Part shown: positions 29,914 through 41,426 of the stretch, piece by piece | How the letters are laid out: every line of letters starts with the position of its first letter | Position numbering within the stretch: the first letter of the stretch is position 1 | From: Nymphaea colorata | Taxonomy: Eukaryota; Streptophyta; Magnoliopsida; Nymphaeales; Nymphaeaceae | Length of the DNA stretch: 64,000 nt | Reading direction: 5' to 3' | Assembly: GCF_008831285.2 (NCBI RefSeq) | Contig: NC_045149.1 | Span: forward strand, 15,526,578 to 15,590,577 | The notes under the pieces: generated by a model | What the model was told of the DNA's origin: nothing | What the model saw: the letters and a program-made list of their open reading frames with translations, nothing else | The model's database searches: none | Translations under genes and position numbers: made by a program

Positions 29914-31984
29914 AGATGTCTGTAGCTGAAAATAACCAAAAAAGCCTATGGGGCTTGAATTTTCAAATCTCTATAAATACGAGGGGTCTTGTCTCAGCTC
30001 AGTTCTGCCAATAGGTCCCATGGAACTGCCCAACAAAGGGCTCATTTCATCTCAGGCACATGACGAAGAAACAGGAAAGGTCCAAAAATCTTGTGTTTAA
30101 TCAAGCATTCTTGATGGTTATGTAGAAAAGGGATGTGCTAATAATTTTTGTGGCTGCATCATGCAGATAATGAATTTTTGTTTTTCGTTCTTGTTGTTGA
30201 ACCGGAAATTAGTCTTCATGTGATGAAGGAGAGAAGACTTTTCTCAGGCAACAGATTATTTCCAATGTTTTACGGCACTGGTGGCTCTGGGTGGTCATTG
30301 ATGTTATTGGTGAGAAATTAGGCATCAAACAAGTTTTCTATCTTTTATGCATCGTGAAACAAAAATTGTTTTGTGCTGTTTTCCAAGTTCCATGTGTATA
30401 ACAGATCCGTTTCGATAGATTGCCGCTGTTTTATGCTCAAATGTACCAATCGACTGTTTTGTTCTGGAGAACGGTTGCCATCTGAAGAGCATGGACAGTG
30501 GTCAATGCCTCCCGGGCGTCATGTTATATTGATCGTACATTTTACATTACTGAGTCCTACTGATCTCTGTGGTCTTACATTCTGCATGCGTATCTCGTTC
30601 AGATTACCAAACCGAATAAACGAGTGGCGAGTCTCCTGGCGCTAATACGGTCTTGGTAAACCCTACCAAAGTTTGTTTTGGTTTTACATACATTAATTGA
30701 GACGACTAATAGTACAAACAATCTGTGCCGATAAAAAATAGATGTTACTTTCTTCAGCTGATGACGTATAGAAGAACAAGGACGGTAAGTTTATGCACCC
30801 AAATGGGCCAAAAGTAACTTAGGCGTGGCAACTAATTAAACAACTATTCTCTTTGGAAACGATATTTGTGAAAGGAAACGTGGATGTTGTAACAAAAAAG
30901 TTTACGTCGATGCAATTGGTAAATCACGATATGTTGAAAGCGTCGGTTTTGGCACTTCATTACACACATAAAGATAAGATAAACATAAGATAATTATATT
31001 ATTAAATTATTGTCAAAAGAAATGATACATCATGATAAAGATCAGTATAAAGTTCGAGGAGAAAGTAATCTTATCCGTATATTTATACAAACTTCCCATC
31101 CCGTATCCGGGCACTACCAAGTCTCCTCAAGAGTCCCATGCACGCGCAAAAACCTAAAGATGGTCCTTTACGTAAACAGGCTTCTCGGTAATAGTGGGAG
31201 ATTTTCTGAATCCATCCACTCCTTTTGTTTTTCAGTTGGGTGGTTAGTGGGATATGACTACGCTCGAACCTGTGAATAGAAAATTTTTGGTGTTTAGATA
31301 CATTTTTTCAAAAAACTAGTAAGATAGATGCGATTTTGCTATCTACAGATTCAAATGCAAATTTTCATGTATAATTAAGATTTTATGAGCTGAAAAATGT
31401 GGGCCGTTTGATTTTAAGTTGGTCATAGCATTTTCACATATGCATTGCAAACACGTTTTTGTTGGTTGTTAATTAAGTTCTCTAACACGAAAGGACATAT
31501 ATGCATTTATTTGTATAAAAGACGTTCATATATTATGTTACAGTTTAGTTTCTAAAACATTTTCTTTACTCATCTTATTTGACGGTCTCCTTTTGTTTAA
31601 CGGTTTGTATATAACCTAATAGATTTGCCAATGTTGGAGAATTTGGAAGACCTTGAAAACCAAAGGATAACTTTATGATATATCCAATAAAATGAGGACC
31701 TTCCTGGGAAAATCTCAGGATGCACATCCGAAATTAGAAACCATAGGCCTACATGTTCTGACAGAGTCAAAAAAGCAAGATCAGAACAGTTTGGTAAGTC
31801 GCTAATCGAAATCTAAATTCCCTTTGATACGTATCAACTGAAAAAGGCGACGAAGAAAAAGGTAATATTTGCTAAAGAAAACTTAATCGGGCAGCTTTTG
31901 ACGAATAGGAGAAACGGAGGGGGAGGTAAATATTGTGTACCAGCAGAAGCTAACAAGAACCGAGACAGGACGGAAGCAGCAGAT
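29914..31984. other. Intergenic region between the bL19 and F-box genes
   Basis: The first few hundred bases are probably the bL19 3'UTR. The rest is AT-rich. No coding, RNA or transposon feature was recognised. The frame that opens at 31898 with TTG upstream of the F-box ATG is treated as leader. Confidence 0.5.
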
Positions 31985-33241
31985 ATGGCGAACCCTGTAA
32001 AGAACGATATCGTGCGGAGAAGCAAGAGGAAGCCGGATGATGATCTTTTCGGCAACGCCAAACCACCAGCGAAGATCTCCAGAAGGTCTTCTCCTCCCAA
32101 GAAAGCTGTTTCCAAGCAAGAAGAACAGGTGGACGAGCATGGCTGCGCTAAACAACCTACAGAAACATCAAAGGCACCCTCACCATCGGACCTCAACCAC
32201 GGGAGCCATGATCGCCGACCGGATTCTCTCACTGCCGATTGGTCGTCCCTGCCGAACGACCTGCTCATCTCGATAACCACACGCCTGAGGTTTCTTGACT
32301 ACGTCAGATTCACTGCAGCTTGCAATCCATGGCGGTCCATCCTCTCAGAAAGGCAGATCATTCCTCACCCCCGCCGTCCGTGGTTCATGCTGGACTTCAA
32401 ATGCTTCTCCAGGACATTCTGGTTCGTGACTCTTCACGGCGACTTCCACAGCATGCGGCTGCCGGAACCTTCCTCAATCTGCTGCTCTTCTCGAGGTTGG
32501 TTAATGGTGTCAACACGGCGGTCCAGGAAATTCTGCCGTTACTACCTTCTCAATCCTTTCTCCATGGCCAAAGTTGGGCTTCCTTCCATGCCGCCGTTCC
32601 CCATAACAGGCATGGTGCTCTCATCCTCTCCGACCTCCGAAGGCTGCACCCTGATGGCCGTCGGCGACCGCCGGCAGGTCGCTTTCCTATCGATGGACTG
32701 CCCAACTTGGAGACACGTCCCTCTTCGGCAGAGCATGGGCATGGAGGACGCCGTCTTCTTCGAGGGGAGGTTCTACTTCATAACAGGCAAAGGGAAGCTG
32801 GGGTTCTTCCAGAAAGGTGATCGTGGTGCCAGGTCTACAGGATGGGTGAGGTCTTGGGTGGGGCTTCGCAGCGTGAGGAAACCACCAGGCAGGAGAGTGA
32901 AGAGATATCTGACAGTGGGGTCGGACGGCAAGACTCTCCTCCTAGTCCGCCGGCTTTTTCGCCGCCGATCCGATGACCGGCGGACGTTTGGGGGTGACGT
33001 GTTCGAGATGCGGACGGATATCATGCAGTGGAAGGCGACCACCTTCCCTCCTGACGAAGCGCTGTTCTTGAGCGAGTTCTCCTCGATAGCTTTCGCCGCA
33101 CACGAACACCGGCGTCTGCACCCCTGCAGCTTCTTCGGCAATGGCGGAGAAGATTGGTGGGGCTACGAGCAGAAGTACCCGAACATGGCACTGCTCTTTT
33201 CCAAGGTTGGCAACTTACAACTAGTTGCGCCATACCTCTGA
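31985..33241 (+). CDS. F-box protein of the DUF295 type
   Basis: A single exon of 418 residues. The first about 80 residues are Lys/Arg/Pro/Ser-rich and look disordered, possibly with a nuclear signal (RRSKRKP). An F-box follows at about 86-125 (WSSLPNDLLISI...RFLDYVRFTAACNPWRSIL), which in this family binds SKP1 of an SCF ubiquitin ligase. The remainder has the beta-rich DUF295 pattern (WFMLDF, SSRGWLMV, LLNPFS, CPTWRHVPL, AVFFEGRFYFI, and a late LFLSEFSSIAF). I start at the ATG at 31985 (context GATATGGCG), since the frame upstream opens only with TTG. Composition is much more GC-rich than the neighbouring genes, with C/G-ending codons. The substrate is unknown. Confidence 0.85.
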   Translation: MANPVKNDIVRRSKRKPDDDLFGNAKPPAKISRRSSPPKKAVSKQEEQVDEHGCAKQPTETSKAPSPSDLNHGSHDRRPDSLTADWSSLPNDLLISITTRLRFLDYVRFTAACNPWRSILSERQIIPHPRRPWFMLDFKCFSRTFWFVTLHGDFHSMRLPEPSSICCSSRGWLMVSTRRSRKFCRYYLLNPFSMAKVGLPSMPPFPITGMVLSSSPTSEGCTLMAVGDRRQVAFLSMDCPTWRHVPLRQSMGMEDAVFFEGRFYFITGKGKLGFFQKGDRGARSTGWVRSWVGLRSVRKPPGRRVKRYLTVGSDGKTLLLVRRLFRRRSDDRRTFGGDVFEMRTDIMQWKATTFPPDEALFLSEFSSIAFAAHEHRRLHPCSFFGNGGEDWWGYEQKYPNMALLFSKVGNLQLVAPYL

Positions 33242-34970
33242 GACATCTTCCGTACATCAATTTTTTTCGATCCCGGCGTCGGCCGCCACCAGCCATCGGC
33301 ACGGCGGCGATTCTTAATGTTAGGAAGGTCATTTTCTGCTGGCTTGTCTGGCCGCAGGTCTGCCCAGAGACAGAAGAATCATCACATCCTTGCAGATGCA
33401 TTACCCTTTTTTTTTTTTTTTGTCAAGTTGTAAAGACAAAATTAAACGTGAAAAAATGTACTTGCAATTGTTATTGAATTTAAAAAGATTACTTCTTATT
33501 AATATGTATCGTATATAGTTCTCTAGGTATCATGAATCGTAATTTTCTATCACAGGTATACGTATGAACGCTCGTTTATGGAACTTAATTTGGTGTTTAT
33601 ATCAAACACGCCTGTTGATTTTTTTGTAAGTGGCATCGTGATGCAAACGGAACGTCTCTTAAAAGGTTAGTTAAAGATGAAAAGTCTCTTTGGCATGTTT
33701 CTCTTACTTGCACCTTCAAAAAGTTGAAAAGGCTTTTGTAAAATTATAGTTTTACACTAACAATATGTTGTTTGCACGCTGTACGCCTGTACCGCTCCGC
33801 AAGAAAGAGAAGCAAGCGATAAAGGTCGTTCCTCCTTAACATATTTATAAACAATTTCACATATAAGATCGCAAATGCGGGCTATTATCAAATCAATTTC
33901 TATAATAAGAATAAAACTAAAAATTTATCGGTCTTACCAACAACTATTATGCTGGCATAGCACCAATTTTAAGGTCTGAGTTAGAATGGCTACCTAGTAA
34001 GTACTCGACTCGATGATTAATCAAACTCACCAAAGCTCACCAGCAACAAGATTTATGGTGTATGGGTAAGAAAAAGGAAAAGCCACTCGCATCATTAATC
34101 CATAGACAATCACCCGGAAGGAACTTACAAAAAAAAATTTTCATTTTTGCTTTTCAACGTTAACCAAACTTGATCAGGACCCGATGACCTGACTTCGGCG
34201 AATCGGCCGGATCTGTTAATGTATCTCGACCTGAATTTCTCAAATAAACCCAATTAAGAAACGGACACTAACGGCCTGAATTTCTTAAGTAAAGCCCAAA
34301 TAAGAAGGACTAAGCTACTCCTATTGATTTCTAAAAAGAAACAATATGGCTGTGTTAAACATGAACCAACATTGCCGGTCAAGACCGTCAGGTAACGAGC
34401 CGGGTTCAGCTCAGTGGTTTATAAAACCAGCCTACAGCTCAGTCTAGTCCTATCAGGGTGAGTCCAGGCTTGCATGGGCATAGTAGTATGATATATTTTA
34501 TTAAAAACTTAATTGTGTATTTGTAAATGATTTTTTTTTTCGTTGAGCACCTTTTGTACCTTTTTTAGAAAAAAATTAGATTAGCTGTTTAAAAAAACAT
34601 TGTGTAAAACAGTTTTTATAGACATATTTTAGGTAAAATAGAGATTTACATGAAAACCAATGTTTATCATACTTTGTATAACAATTTATGCAGTTCCAAA
34701 TTCCTCTGGATAATCTTCGCAAGAAATTAAAATCAGCCGGTTGCCAAATGGCTAAAAGACACACGATAGTTCATGGTATAAAAAAAATTTATAGTGCTTT
34801 AGCGATGATTTATTGCGCTTTTAACAATAAATTAGATTTAGCCATCGGACAAAATAAAAAATCTATATTATTTCATCTTCCGAAAGTTTAGTATCGCTTT
34901 TATTTATCTGATTGCCTCCCCTTCACCCTCTTCTCAATTCGTTAATTTCAAAAGTTTAAGTCGTGCGCCA
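33242..34970. other. Intergenic region after the F-box gene
   Basis: AT-rich, with long A/T runs. A diverged tandem pair of about 45 bp occurs at 34228-34318 (both copies contain CCTGAATTTCT). No gene was recognised. A frame at 34688-34891 has no recognisable family. Confidence 0.45.
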
Positions 34971-34978
34971 GCGATCGC

Positions 34979-34986
34979 TATAAAAT
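34979..34986 (+). promoter_or_regulatory. TATA box for the E-type PPR gene leader
   Basis: TATAAAAT lies about 90 bp before the GC-rich leader exon that begins near 35070. Its spacing suits a start of transcription near 35010-35020. Confidence 0.45.
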
Positions 34987-35067
34987 GATGCCGCGAAAAA
35001 CGGCTGGGTCTGGCATTTCCTTCCCAGCATTTTAGTCGCCCCAGAGGGGTGAGGCTATTTTCCGTGG

Positions 35068-35550
35068 AACCTTGGGTTGCCAGTCGGGGCATACCTTTCT
35101 CCGCCCAGCGCAGCACAGCACCGCTCCACCGCTCGCAGCACCGTCGTTCGACCGCTCGCAGCGTCGCCTGGTATAATTCCTGCTCTCTCCTGGTCCCTCT
35201 CCGTGGTTTACTGGCCTTATTTGCTAGAGTGGTTCATCTAGCTTGTTTGACCTTGTATCCCTCCAACATCCTTTTGGAGGCTTATGTTTGTAATTTTGAA
35301 AGTATAACCTGTCTCCCTCTCTCTCTCGCAACCTTGTTGGCTGCTGCCGCCATTTCTTGGACTCCCCCTTTTTCTGTTGCAGGGGATCGAGAACTGGCGG
35401 TTCTTGGGCGTTTTACCCCCTAACGTCCATGGCCGTCGCCATATCTGGGGGTTAGTGTCAATCGTTCCCTAGGGTCTTCCCTAAGGTCTGCCGATGTGCT
35501 AATTGCCACCAATTTGCAGGAGGCATCGTTCGTGCTGTTGGGTTATTCGC
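35068..35550 (+). other. Leader exons of the E-type PPR gene with one leader intron (35171-35519)
   Basis: A GC-rich segment rich in CCACCGCTCGCAGC-like units ends at 35170, before GTATAA. A TTTGCAG acceptor ends at 35519 and GAGGCATCGTTCGTGCTG follows. Joined, the two parts match an uninterrupted segment at about 52826-52980 upstream of the second PPR gene. That match is independent evidence that the intron is real. Further leader introns probably lie between 35550 and 37088. Confidence 0.55.
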
Positions 35551-37088
35551 TAACGGCTCACTTCGCTCAGCTCTTCATCTTCAGGGCTCCGACTGTTAAT
35601 GACCATTCTTGCCTCATCCCTTCCATAGGTTGAAGTGTCGAACTGTGTACACAGGAGGGGTTTGGGAGTACCGCAGAAGGTAGGTAGGATACGGCTGTGG
35701 CGGACCAGTTAGCTGTTGCATGCCATCAAATGTCTAACATTATTATCTTGTTTGAAATTCTCTATGTACCAGTTTTTTTTGTTTTTTTTCCACCATTCTG
35801 CTTTTATGCCGTCAAGCACTAGAAAAAAGTCTATGTCAATGTCATTATTATTCCAAAAATTCAAACACAGGATGAATTTGGAAAGAGGAAAAGAACCCTC
35901 CTCCTCCTAATTTCAGGAAAACAGTCCTACGATTCTAATCCCAGGATGATTTTCTGGAGCCATCCAAACACTACCTGAGAGATAGAGCGAGACAATGGAA
36001 TATGGTCGGAGGCCAACCTGTTCCTCGCTAGGAGGCAAACTAGAGCCAGAAAACCGTGGATGGAGAAAATCCATCTTAAAGATCGGCCAGGTATATGGCG
36101 ATCGATTTCTCTCTTGTTATGTTCTCTGTGCTGGCAAAGTTGATTCAATAGTCTTTTCCACTTCCTCAGTCTTGTAGCTTGTACTTGGTTGCATTCAATT
36201 TCGTGTTTCTTTGAGTTCCAAGAAAGACAGCAACAAGAAAACATTCTGTGTTTCTTTGTTTGGCACGGTTGGCCTGTTGATCTCTTCTCCATATAGTGTT
36301 TGAATCACCTGTTTCGTCCTTAGTATCTTTTTATTTTCTTTCGAGTGGCTTGAATAGTAGGGTTTCCATTTTGCTTTTCTTTTTGAAGGAAAATTCCTAT
36401 GGTTGTTCTATCCTCATCATTCATTTGCAAATAGGATAGAGATAGTGATTGCTTGTTTATCCCTTCTTGTTTTATGTACTACCCATTCTTCTATTGTTGT
36501 AGAGTCGCATTAGGTCGCATGCTTCCTATCAACTTAGGGATTGACAATGGTAATGTGGGTACTGATGGTTGCTCTAGGTTTAGGCTTCTTGTATTTTGGC
36601 GTTGAAAAAGTTTTTTGCAAGACGATAGACATTTAACATCTGGGATTCTGGCAGCTCACTGCTGTTCGGCACCATTGGAAAGTGATATCAGAACAATAGC
36701 ACATAAATAAAACTCACCAATTACAGCAAAACATGGGACCTTGGACATTATTTTGGCAGGTACCTCAACCCACTATTCTGTGGTTGAGAACTGAAATGCC
36801 GCAAGTAGCACCAGCTAAGTTTTGGAGGTGGTTGACCTTATGGTTATCCTCCTAGTGAAGCCGGTACTGAACTTTTGACCTTATTTACATGGAAGTCTTC
36901 AAGTCCGATAGTCTAAGAGAGTTCTTCTTTTGTGTTTTTAGGAGTCAACCAGGGGTTAGTCACATCTCTATCAAAATATGCCAAAAAGCACTTGGAGCAT
37001 TGAAACTTCGTGCTCCTCCGATTTGAAAGTCTTAACCAGCAGACCAGGTGAACTGGGAATTCATGTTGGCAATTGAGTGGGCTTCTCC
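35551..37088. other. Rest of the leader region of the E-type PPR gene
   Basis: T-rich, intron-like sequence with several possible splice sites. No coding feature was recognised, and I could not settle the leader exon structure. Confidence 0.4.
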
Positions 37089-39188
37089 ATGAACACCGAA
37101 AGGCTGTCCCTTCTGCTAACAAATTGCATCTCTAAGAAGTCATTGCGACATGGTAAGCTACTCCATAAGCACATAATATCAAGCGGTTTACAGCAAGACA
37201 TATCCCTCTGCAAGAAGCTCATAAACTTCTACATTTCTTTAGATTGTCTTCAATCTGCAAGGCTAGTTTTCAAGAACATAGAATGCCCACTTGATATTGC
37301 ACTGTGGAACAGCTTGTTGGCTGCCTATTCTAGAAACCATTTGTACAGAGAAACTCAATTGCTGTTTGAGGAACTACGGAGTTTCTCATGTGTTAAACCT
37401 GATGGTTATACAGTTCCTAGCGTTCTCAAGGCATTTGGGGCCCTCAGGTGTGTTCAAGATGGAAGGAAACTTCATGGTTGGGTAATCAAAGGTGGGTTTG
37501 GGGATATTGTTGTTGCTAGTGCTTTAGTGGGAATGTATGCCAAATGCAGCCTTTTCCTTGAAGCTTGCCATGTGTTTGATGAAATGCCTGTGAAAGATGT
37601 TGCTTCATGGAACACTGTGATGTCTTGCTACTATCAAGATGGGCAGTACCATAAGGCTGTTGATTTGTTTGATAAGATGCAAGCAGCTGGTTTCATGCCT
37701 GATTCTGTAACATACACAACATTTTTTTCCTCATGTGCACGTCTTTCAGCATTGGAGAAAGGAAGAATGGTTCATGAGAGCTTGATCAGGAGTGGTTATG
37801 AAATGGATGTGTTTGTGAATTCATCACTTGTGGACATGTATGCAAGGTGTGGTTCGTTGGTGATGGCACGGAAGATATTTGATTTAGTACCCAACAAGAC
37901 TGCTGTTACATGGAATTCAATGATATCTGGATATGCCATTACTGGGGATTTCATTTCTTCTGTTCACCTCTTTCTGAACATGAATGCAGAAGGGGTAAAA
38001 CCCACTTCAACAACACTCTGTATTTTGTTGTCCTTGTGCTCAAAGCTTGGTAATTTACAATTTGGAAAGTTTATGCATGGGTACATCATTAGAAACAAAG
38101 TAGAAACAGATATTTTTACTGATACTGCTTTGCTTGATCTGTATCTTAGATGTGGGGCTCTGCAATACGCTGAGGATATCTTTGAGACAATTACAAAGAT
38201 GAACTGTGTTTCATGGAATGTTATGATCTCTGGACTTGTATCGCGAGGATGTTATGATGAAGCTTTAAAAATTTTCAATGATATGAGAAATAGTGGTGTC
38301 AAACCAGATGCCATTACTTTTGCAAGTACCCTACAGGCATGTTCACAGTTATCGGCTCTGCAACTTGGTAAAGAAATGCACCAGTATATAGTGGAAAACA
38401 AGCTTGAAATAGAGGAAATTGTAGCAGCTGCCCTTGTTAACATGTATGCAAAATGTGGTGCAGTGGATGACGCACGCAATGTTTTTGATCGGATGTCAAA
38501 GCGGGACATTGTTTCATGGACAACCATGATCACAGCCTACGGCTCCCATGGAAATACGTTGGAAGCTATATACCTCTTCCAGCAAATGGAGAAGTCTGAG
38601 ACCAAACCAGATGGAGTTGCCTTTCTTGCACTTCTTTCTGCTTGTAGTCATGGTGGACTAGTCGACGAAGGTCATCATTATTTTGATCAAATGAGAGTTT
38701 GCTATGGCATTGATCCTACTCTTGAACACTATTCTTGTGTAATTGATCTGCTTGGACGTGCAGGGAGAGTCCATGAAGCTTATGACATCTTGAGACATAT
38801 GCCCATTAAGGCAGATGTTGGTTTGCTTGGAGCTTTGTTTTCTGCTTGTAGTCAACATGGGAAAGTAGAGCTGGGTGAGAAGGTGGCAGAGCTTCTGCTT
38901 GAGAAGGATCCTGATGATGCCTCTACATACATAGTTCTGTCAAATCTGTATGCTGCAGCAGGGAAATGGGAGAATGTCAGGAAGGTCCGGTGGAAAATGA
39001 GAGAAAGGGGATTAAGGAAAAGTCCAGGGTGCAGTTGGATTGAAGTCGACAAGAGGACACACACGTTCTTTGTTGAAGACAAATCACATCCGCAAGCAGA
39101 AACTATATATGAGACTTTAGACAGCCTTCTGCTCCAGATGAAAAGAGAAGGCTATGCTCCAAAGAGTCCAAACACTACTTATCCATAG
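37089..39188 (+). CDS. PLS-class pentatricopeptide repeat protein, E subgroup
   Basis: A single exon of 699 residues. It has repeated P, L and S type PPR units in about five triplets, with typical phrases such as ASALVGMYAKC, DVASWNTVMSCYYQDG, NSSLVDMYARCGSL and IVSWTTMITAYGSHG. They are followed by the E and E+ motifs (YIVLSNLYAAAGKWENVRKV, GCSWIEVDKRTHTFFVEDKSHP). No DYW deaminase domain follows. The family binds single-stranded organelle RNA one base per repeat, and E-type members usually specify C-to-U editing sites with a partner deaminase in mitochondria or plastids. The architecture matches the Arabidopsis At5g27110 type. I start at the ATG at 37089; the frame opens 12 bases earlier with GTG only. 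The N-terminus (MNTERLSLLL) is short and is not a strong targeting peptide. Confidence 0.92.
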   Translation: MNTERLSLLLTNCISKKSLRHGKLLHKHIISSGLQQDISLCKKLINFYISLDCLQSARLVFKNIECPLDIALWNSLLAAYSRNHLYRETQLLFEELRSFSCVKPDGYTVPSVLKAFGALRCVQDGRKLHGWVIKGGFGDIVVASALVGMYAKCSLFLEACHVFDEMPVKDVASWNTVMSCYYQDGQYHKAVDLFDKMQAAGFMPDSVTYTTFFSSCARLSALEKGRMVHESLIRSGYEMDVFVNSSLVDMYARCGSLVMARKIFDLVPNKTAVTWNSMISGYAITGDFISSVHLFLNMNAEGVKPTSTTLCILLSLCSKLGNLQFGKFMHGYIIRNKVETDIFTDTALLDLYLRCGALQYAEDIFETITKMNCVSWNVMISGLVSRGCYDEALKIFNDMRNSGVKPDAITFASTLQACSQLSALQLGKEMHQYIVENKLEIEEIVAAALVNMYAKCGAVDDARNVFDRMSKRDIVSWTTMITAYGSHGNTLEAIYLFQQMEKSETKPDGVAFLALLSACSHGGLVDEGHHYFDQMRVCYGIDPTLEHYSCVIDLLGRAGRVHEAYDILRHMPIKADVGLLGALFSACSQHGKVELGEKVAELLLEKDPDDASTYIVLSNLYAAAGKWENVRKVRWKMRERGLRKSPGCSWIEVDKRTHTFFVEDKSHPQAETIYETLDSLLLQMKREGYAPKSPNTTYP

Positions 39189-40973
39189 GTAGGTTTGGAT
39201 AATGAGGCAAGCTATGTCACACAGTGGAAGATGACTGAGGATTAGAAATCAGACGGTCATCAGCATATGTACACCATCCTAGGATTATAAGTTCAGCAGC
39301 ACATACAAATGTAAATCTTGTGATTGAAATTCTTAGAGAATCATCGTAATACAAATTCTTTGAATCCTTGGTCAGCATTACTATTTTTTTCTGCTACTGT
39401 CGTTCATTGCATCTGCTGATAAAAAGCAAATGTACGCAATTGTTTTTAGTGGCTAACATAAATATCCATGGCACCATATCAGCAAGAAGTCAAGCCAATA
39501 GCCTAGTGCTGCTCGTGTGTCATTTTTGTTATCATTGACACTCTATTACAGTGTCTACCAACTACTGCTTAGCGGCATGGGGACCTATGCTCGTGTGATC
39601 AGTTGCTATACATTCTAAAAGCAACGATTGATTACTTGTACAGTGATACGGTCTGAAGAATCCCTTGCTGATCTGTCTTCTGGAAGAATAAGTTTTGAAG
39701 GGGACATGATTGATGATATAGAATTAAGATGGATGACGGGACATGTTCAGTTATTCATCTCCTGCCAACCAGGGGCTTTGTCCGCCTGATTAAAGTTGGA
39801 CTTTTAAGACCTCCAACGTCAAAAGAAGTTCTTCATTTCCTGTCATAATCCTTTGCCTATGTAACTCTGGCACTGCTTTGGGCTTGGACAGAAAAAGGCT
39901 TATACAAAGATGCCTCAGGATGCACAAATATGAGCCAAAGGTACCTGCCTGTAGGTATTAGGCTCTGAGGTTTAGTTTGTTGAGAGTTTGACCTAGGGCT
40001 GTTTCTTCGTCATCATTCAAGAAGAGAAGAAAATTCCTAAGTTCCAACACTGAAGAACAATGTTACTAAAATAGGCTTGAATCATTTGATTTGATTTGAA
40101 TAGGTTTACAGTTTACACTGGTTTGATGTGAATAGGTGTACAGTTTACACTGATTTGATTCAATGTTTGATTCAGCAGTCCTTTCATGTCATTTATTAAT
40201 ATATTCTTAAAAAATGTTATGGGGGTGTATGGGATGACAGCCTAAACCAAATTATGGAGGCAAAATCTACTTTCAAAATGTTGTTTTAGGAGCGATTGGA
40301 TGACACTAAAACTAGGGCAGCCATTAAGAAATCAGAATAGGGAGCGGAAAGAGCAGAAAGTTTGTTCCAACTTCCAATGCACAATCTAAATTGGATGATA
40401 CTACAATAATAGACACATCAATTTAGCATTTCTGAAAACCCAATCAGGCACAGCTGAATCAGCACTGGCCTAGAATGGTATGTATCCAAAAGCTTTTCAG
40501 TTTGTTGATGAGTCTTTTCCAACTCCTGTGTTATTAATTCGCAAAACTGGTCAGGCTAGGTTAATTTAAAACCGCTGTTTTTTAAGAAGTTGAATTGCTT
40601 CTTAACATTTGTTTATATTTCAGTTACTATGCATAGCATGATAGAAGAGATCACACATCCTCATGCATAAAGTTGACAAATACCCTATATGTTTGTGCAT
40701 AGGAAAATTTTATCCTGACTTCTAACCATTCTAGTAGCCTTGCTTTAGAGTCTTATTCTCTTCGTCATGAATCCTCATTGTTAAACCCTCAATGTGAAGA
40801 GAGATAAGACAACGTTATCTAGGTTGTACTACACTTGCCTCCCCCTCGGTTTTTCAGGCAAAAATGATTTTTGCCCCATCTTGTCATCCAAACATCCAAT
40901 CCACATTTTTTAACCAGGTTTCAGTATCTTCTTAGTCTTAAATGGAAAAACGAATCAAAGTTTTGCCTGAAAT

Positions 40974-41150
40974 TGTTACAACCTAGTTCACTCCCACACT
41001 AGGCTCGAGCCCTCGATTTGGCAGATTACAACCCGTCTCCTAGCAGCTTCAGTTTCAACTCTAAAAAAGCTAAGAATCACAACAATCAACCACTTAACAA
41101 CACCTTTATATGTCCTTTAAGATTCTTTATAATCAAAATGGGATGTTATA
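40974..41150 (-). repeat. TRIM 3' LTR
   Basis: On the minus strand it starts TATAACATCCC and ends GGTTGTAACA. It is shorter than its partner. Confidence 0.65.
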
Positions 41151-41225
41151 ATTTACCCTCTTGAGGCATATGCGTCTTCTCATGTGGGACCTTATGTCCG
41201 ACTACTGTACCAGCTCTAATACCAC

Positions 41226-41426
41226 CATAATAACCCAATTCACTTCCACACCGGGCTCAGGCCCCCAATGTGGTGGATCCTAGCTAGCCCGTTAGTAATA
41301 TTTGTTCCATCCCCAAAAAGGCTAGAAGCTAGGACAATCAACTGCTTAACAATCCCCTTTGTAAGTCTTCTAAGATTCTTGACAATCTTCGATATGGGAT
41401 AAAACTTTTCAAAGTAGGGCGTTGCA
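41226..41426 (-). repeat. TRIM 5' LTR
   Basis: On the minus strand it starts TGCAACGCCC and runs to the primer-binding site at 41224. It pairs with the repeat at 40974-41150. Confidence 0.65.

Larger units (their letters stand above)
40974..41426 (-). mobile_element. TRIM (terminal-repeat retrotransposon in miniature), minus orientation
   Basis: Two diverged direct repeats, 41226-41426 (5' LTR, about 201 bp) and 40974-41150 (3' LTR, about 177 bp), flank only about 75 bp of internal DNA. On the minus strand, the internal part starts with TGGTATTAGAGC (41224-41213), which is one base off the usual primer-binding site for initiator tRNA-Met (TGGTATCAGAGC). It ends with a purine run (AAGAGGG) before the second LTR. 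The LTRs share TTAAG, GTTGATTGT and the 3' part GAGCC-GTGTGG/GAGTGAA. There is no coding capacity, as expected for TRIMs. The shorter LTR appears to have a deletion of about 24 bp near its start. No clear target-site duplication was found. Confidence 0.7.

Noticed and set aside
32320-33401. Several long frames on both strands overlapping the F-box gene
   Set aside because: They are GC-rich shadow frames of the real coding sequence.
40217-40902. Possible large MITE with ends like GGGTGTATGGGATGACA and TGTCATCCAAACATCC
   Set aside because: The ends match only imperfectly, similar GGATGAYA words recur nearby, and no target duplication was seen.
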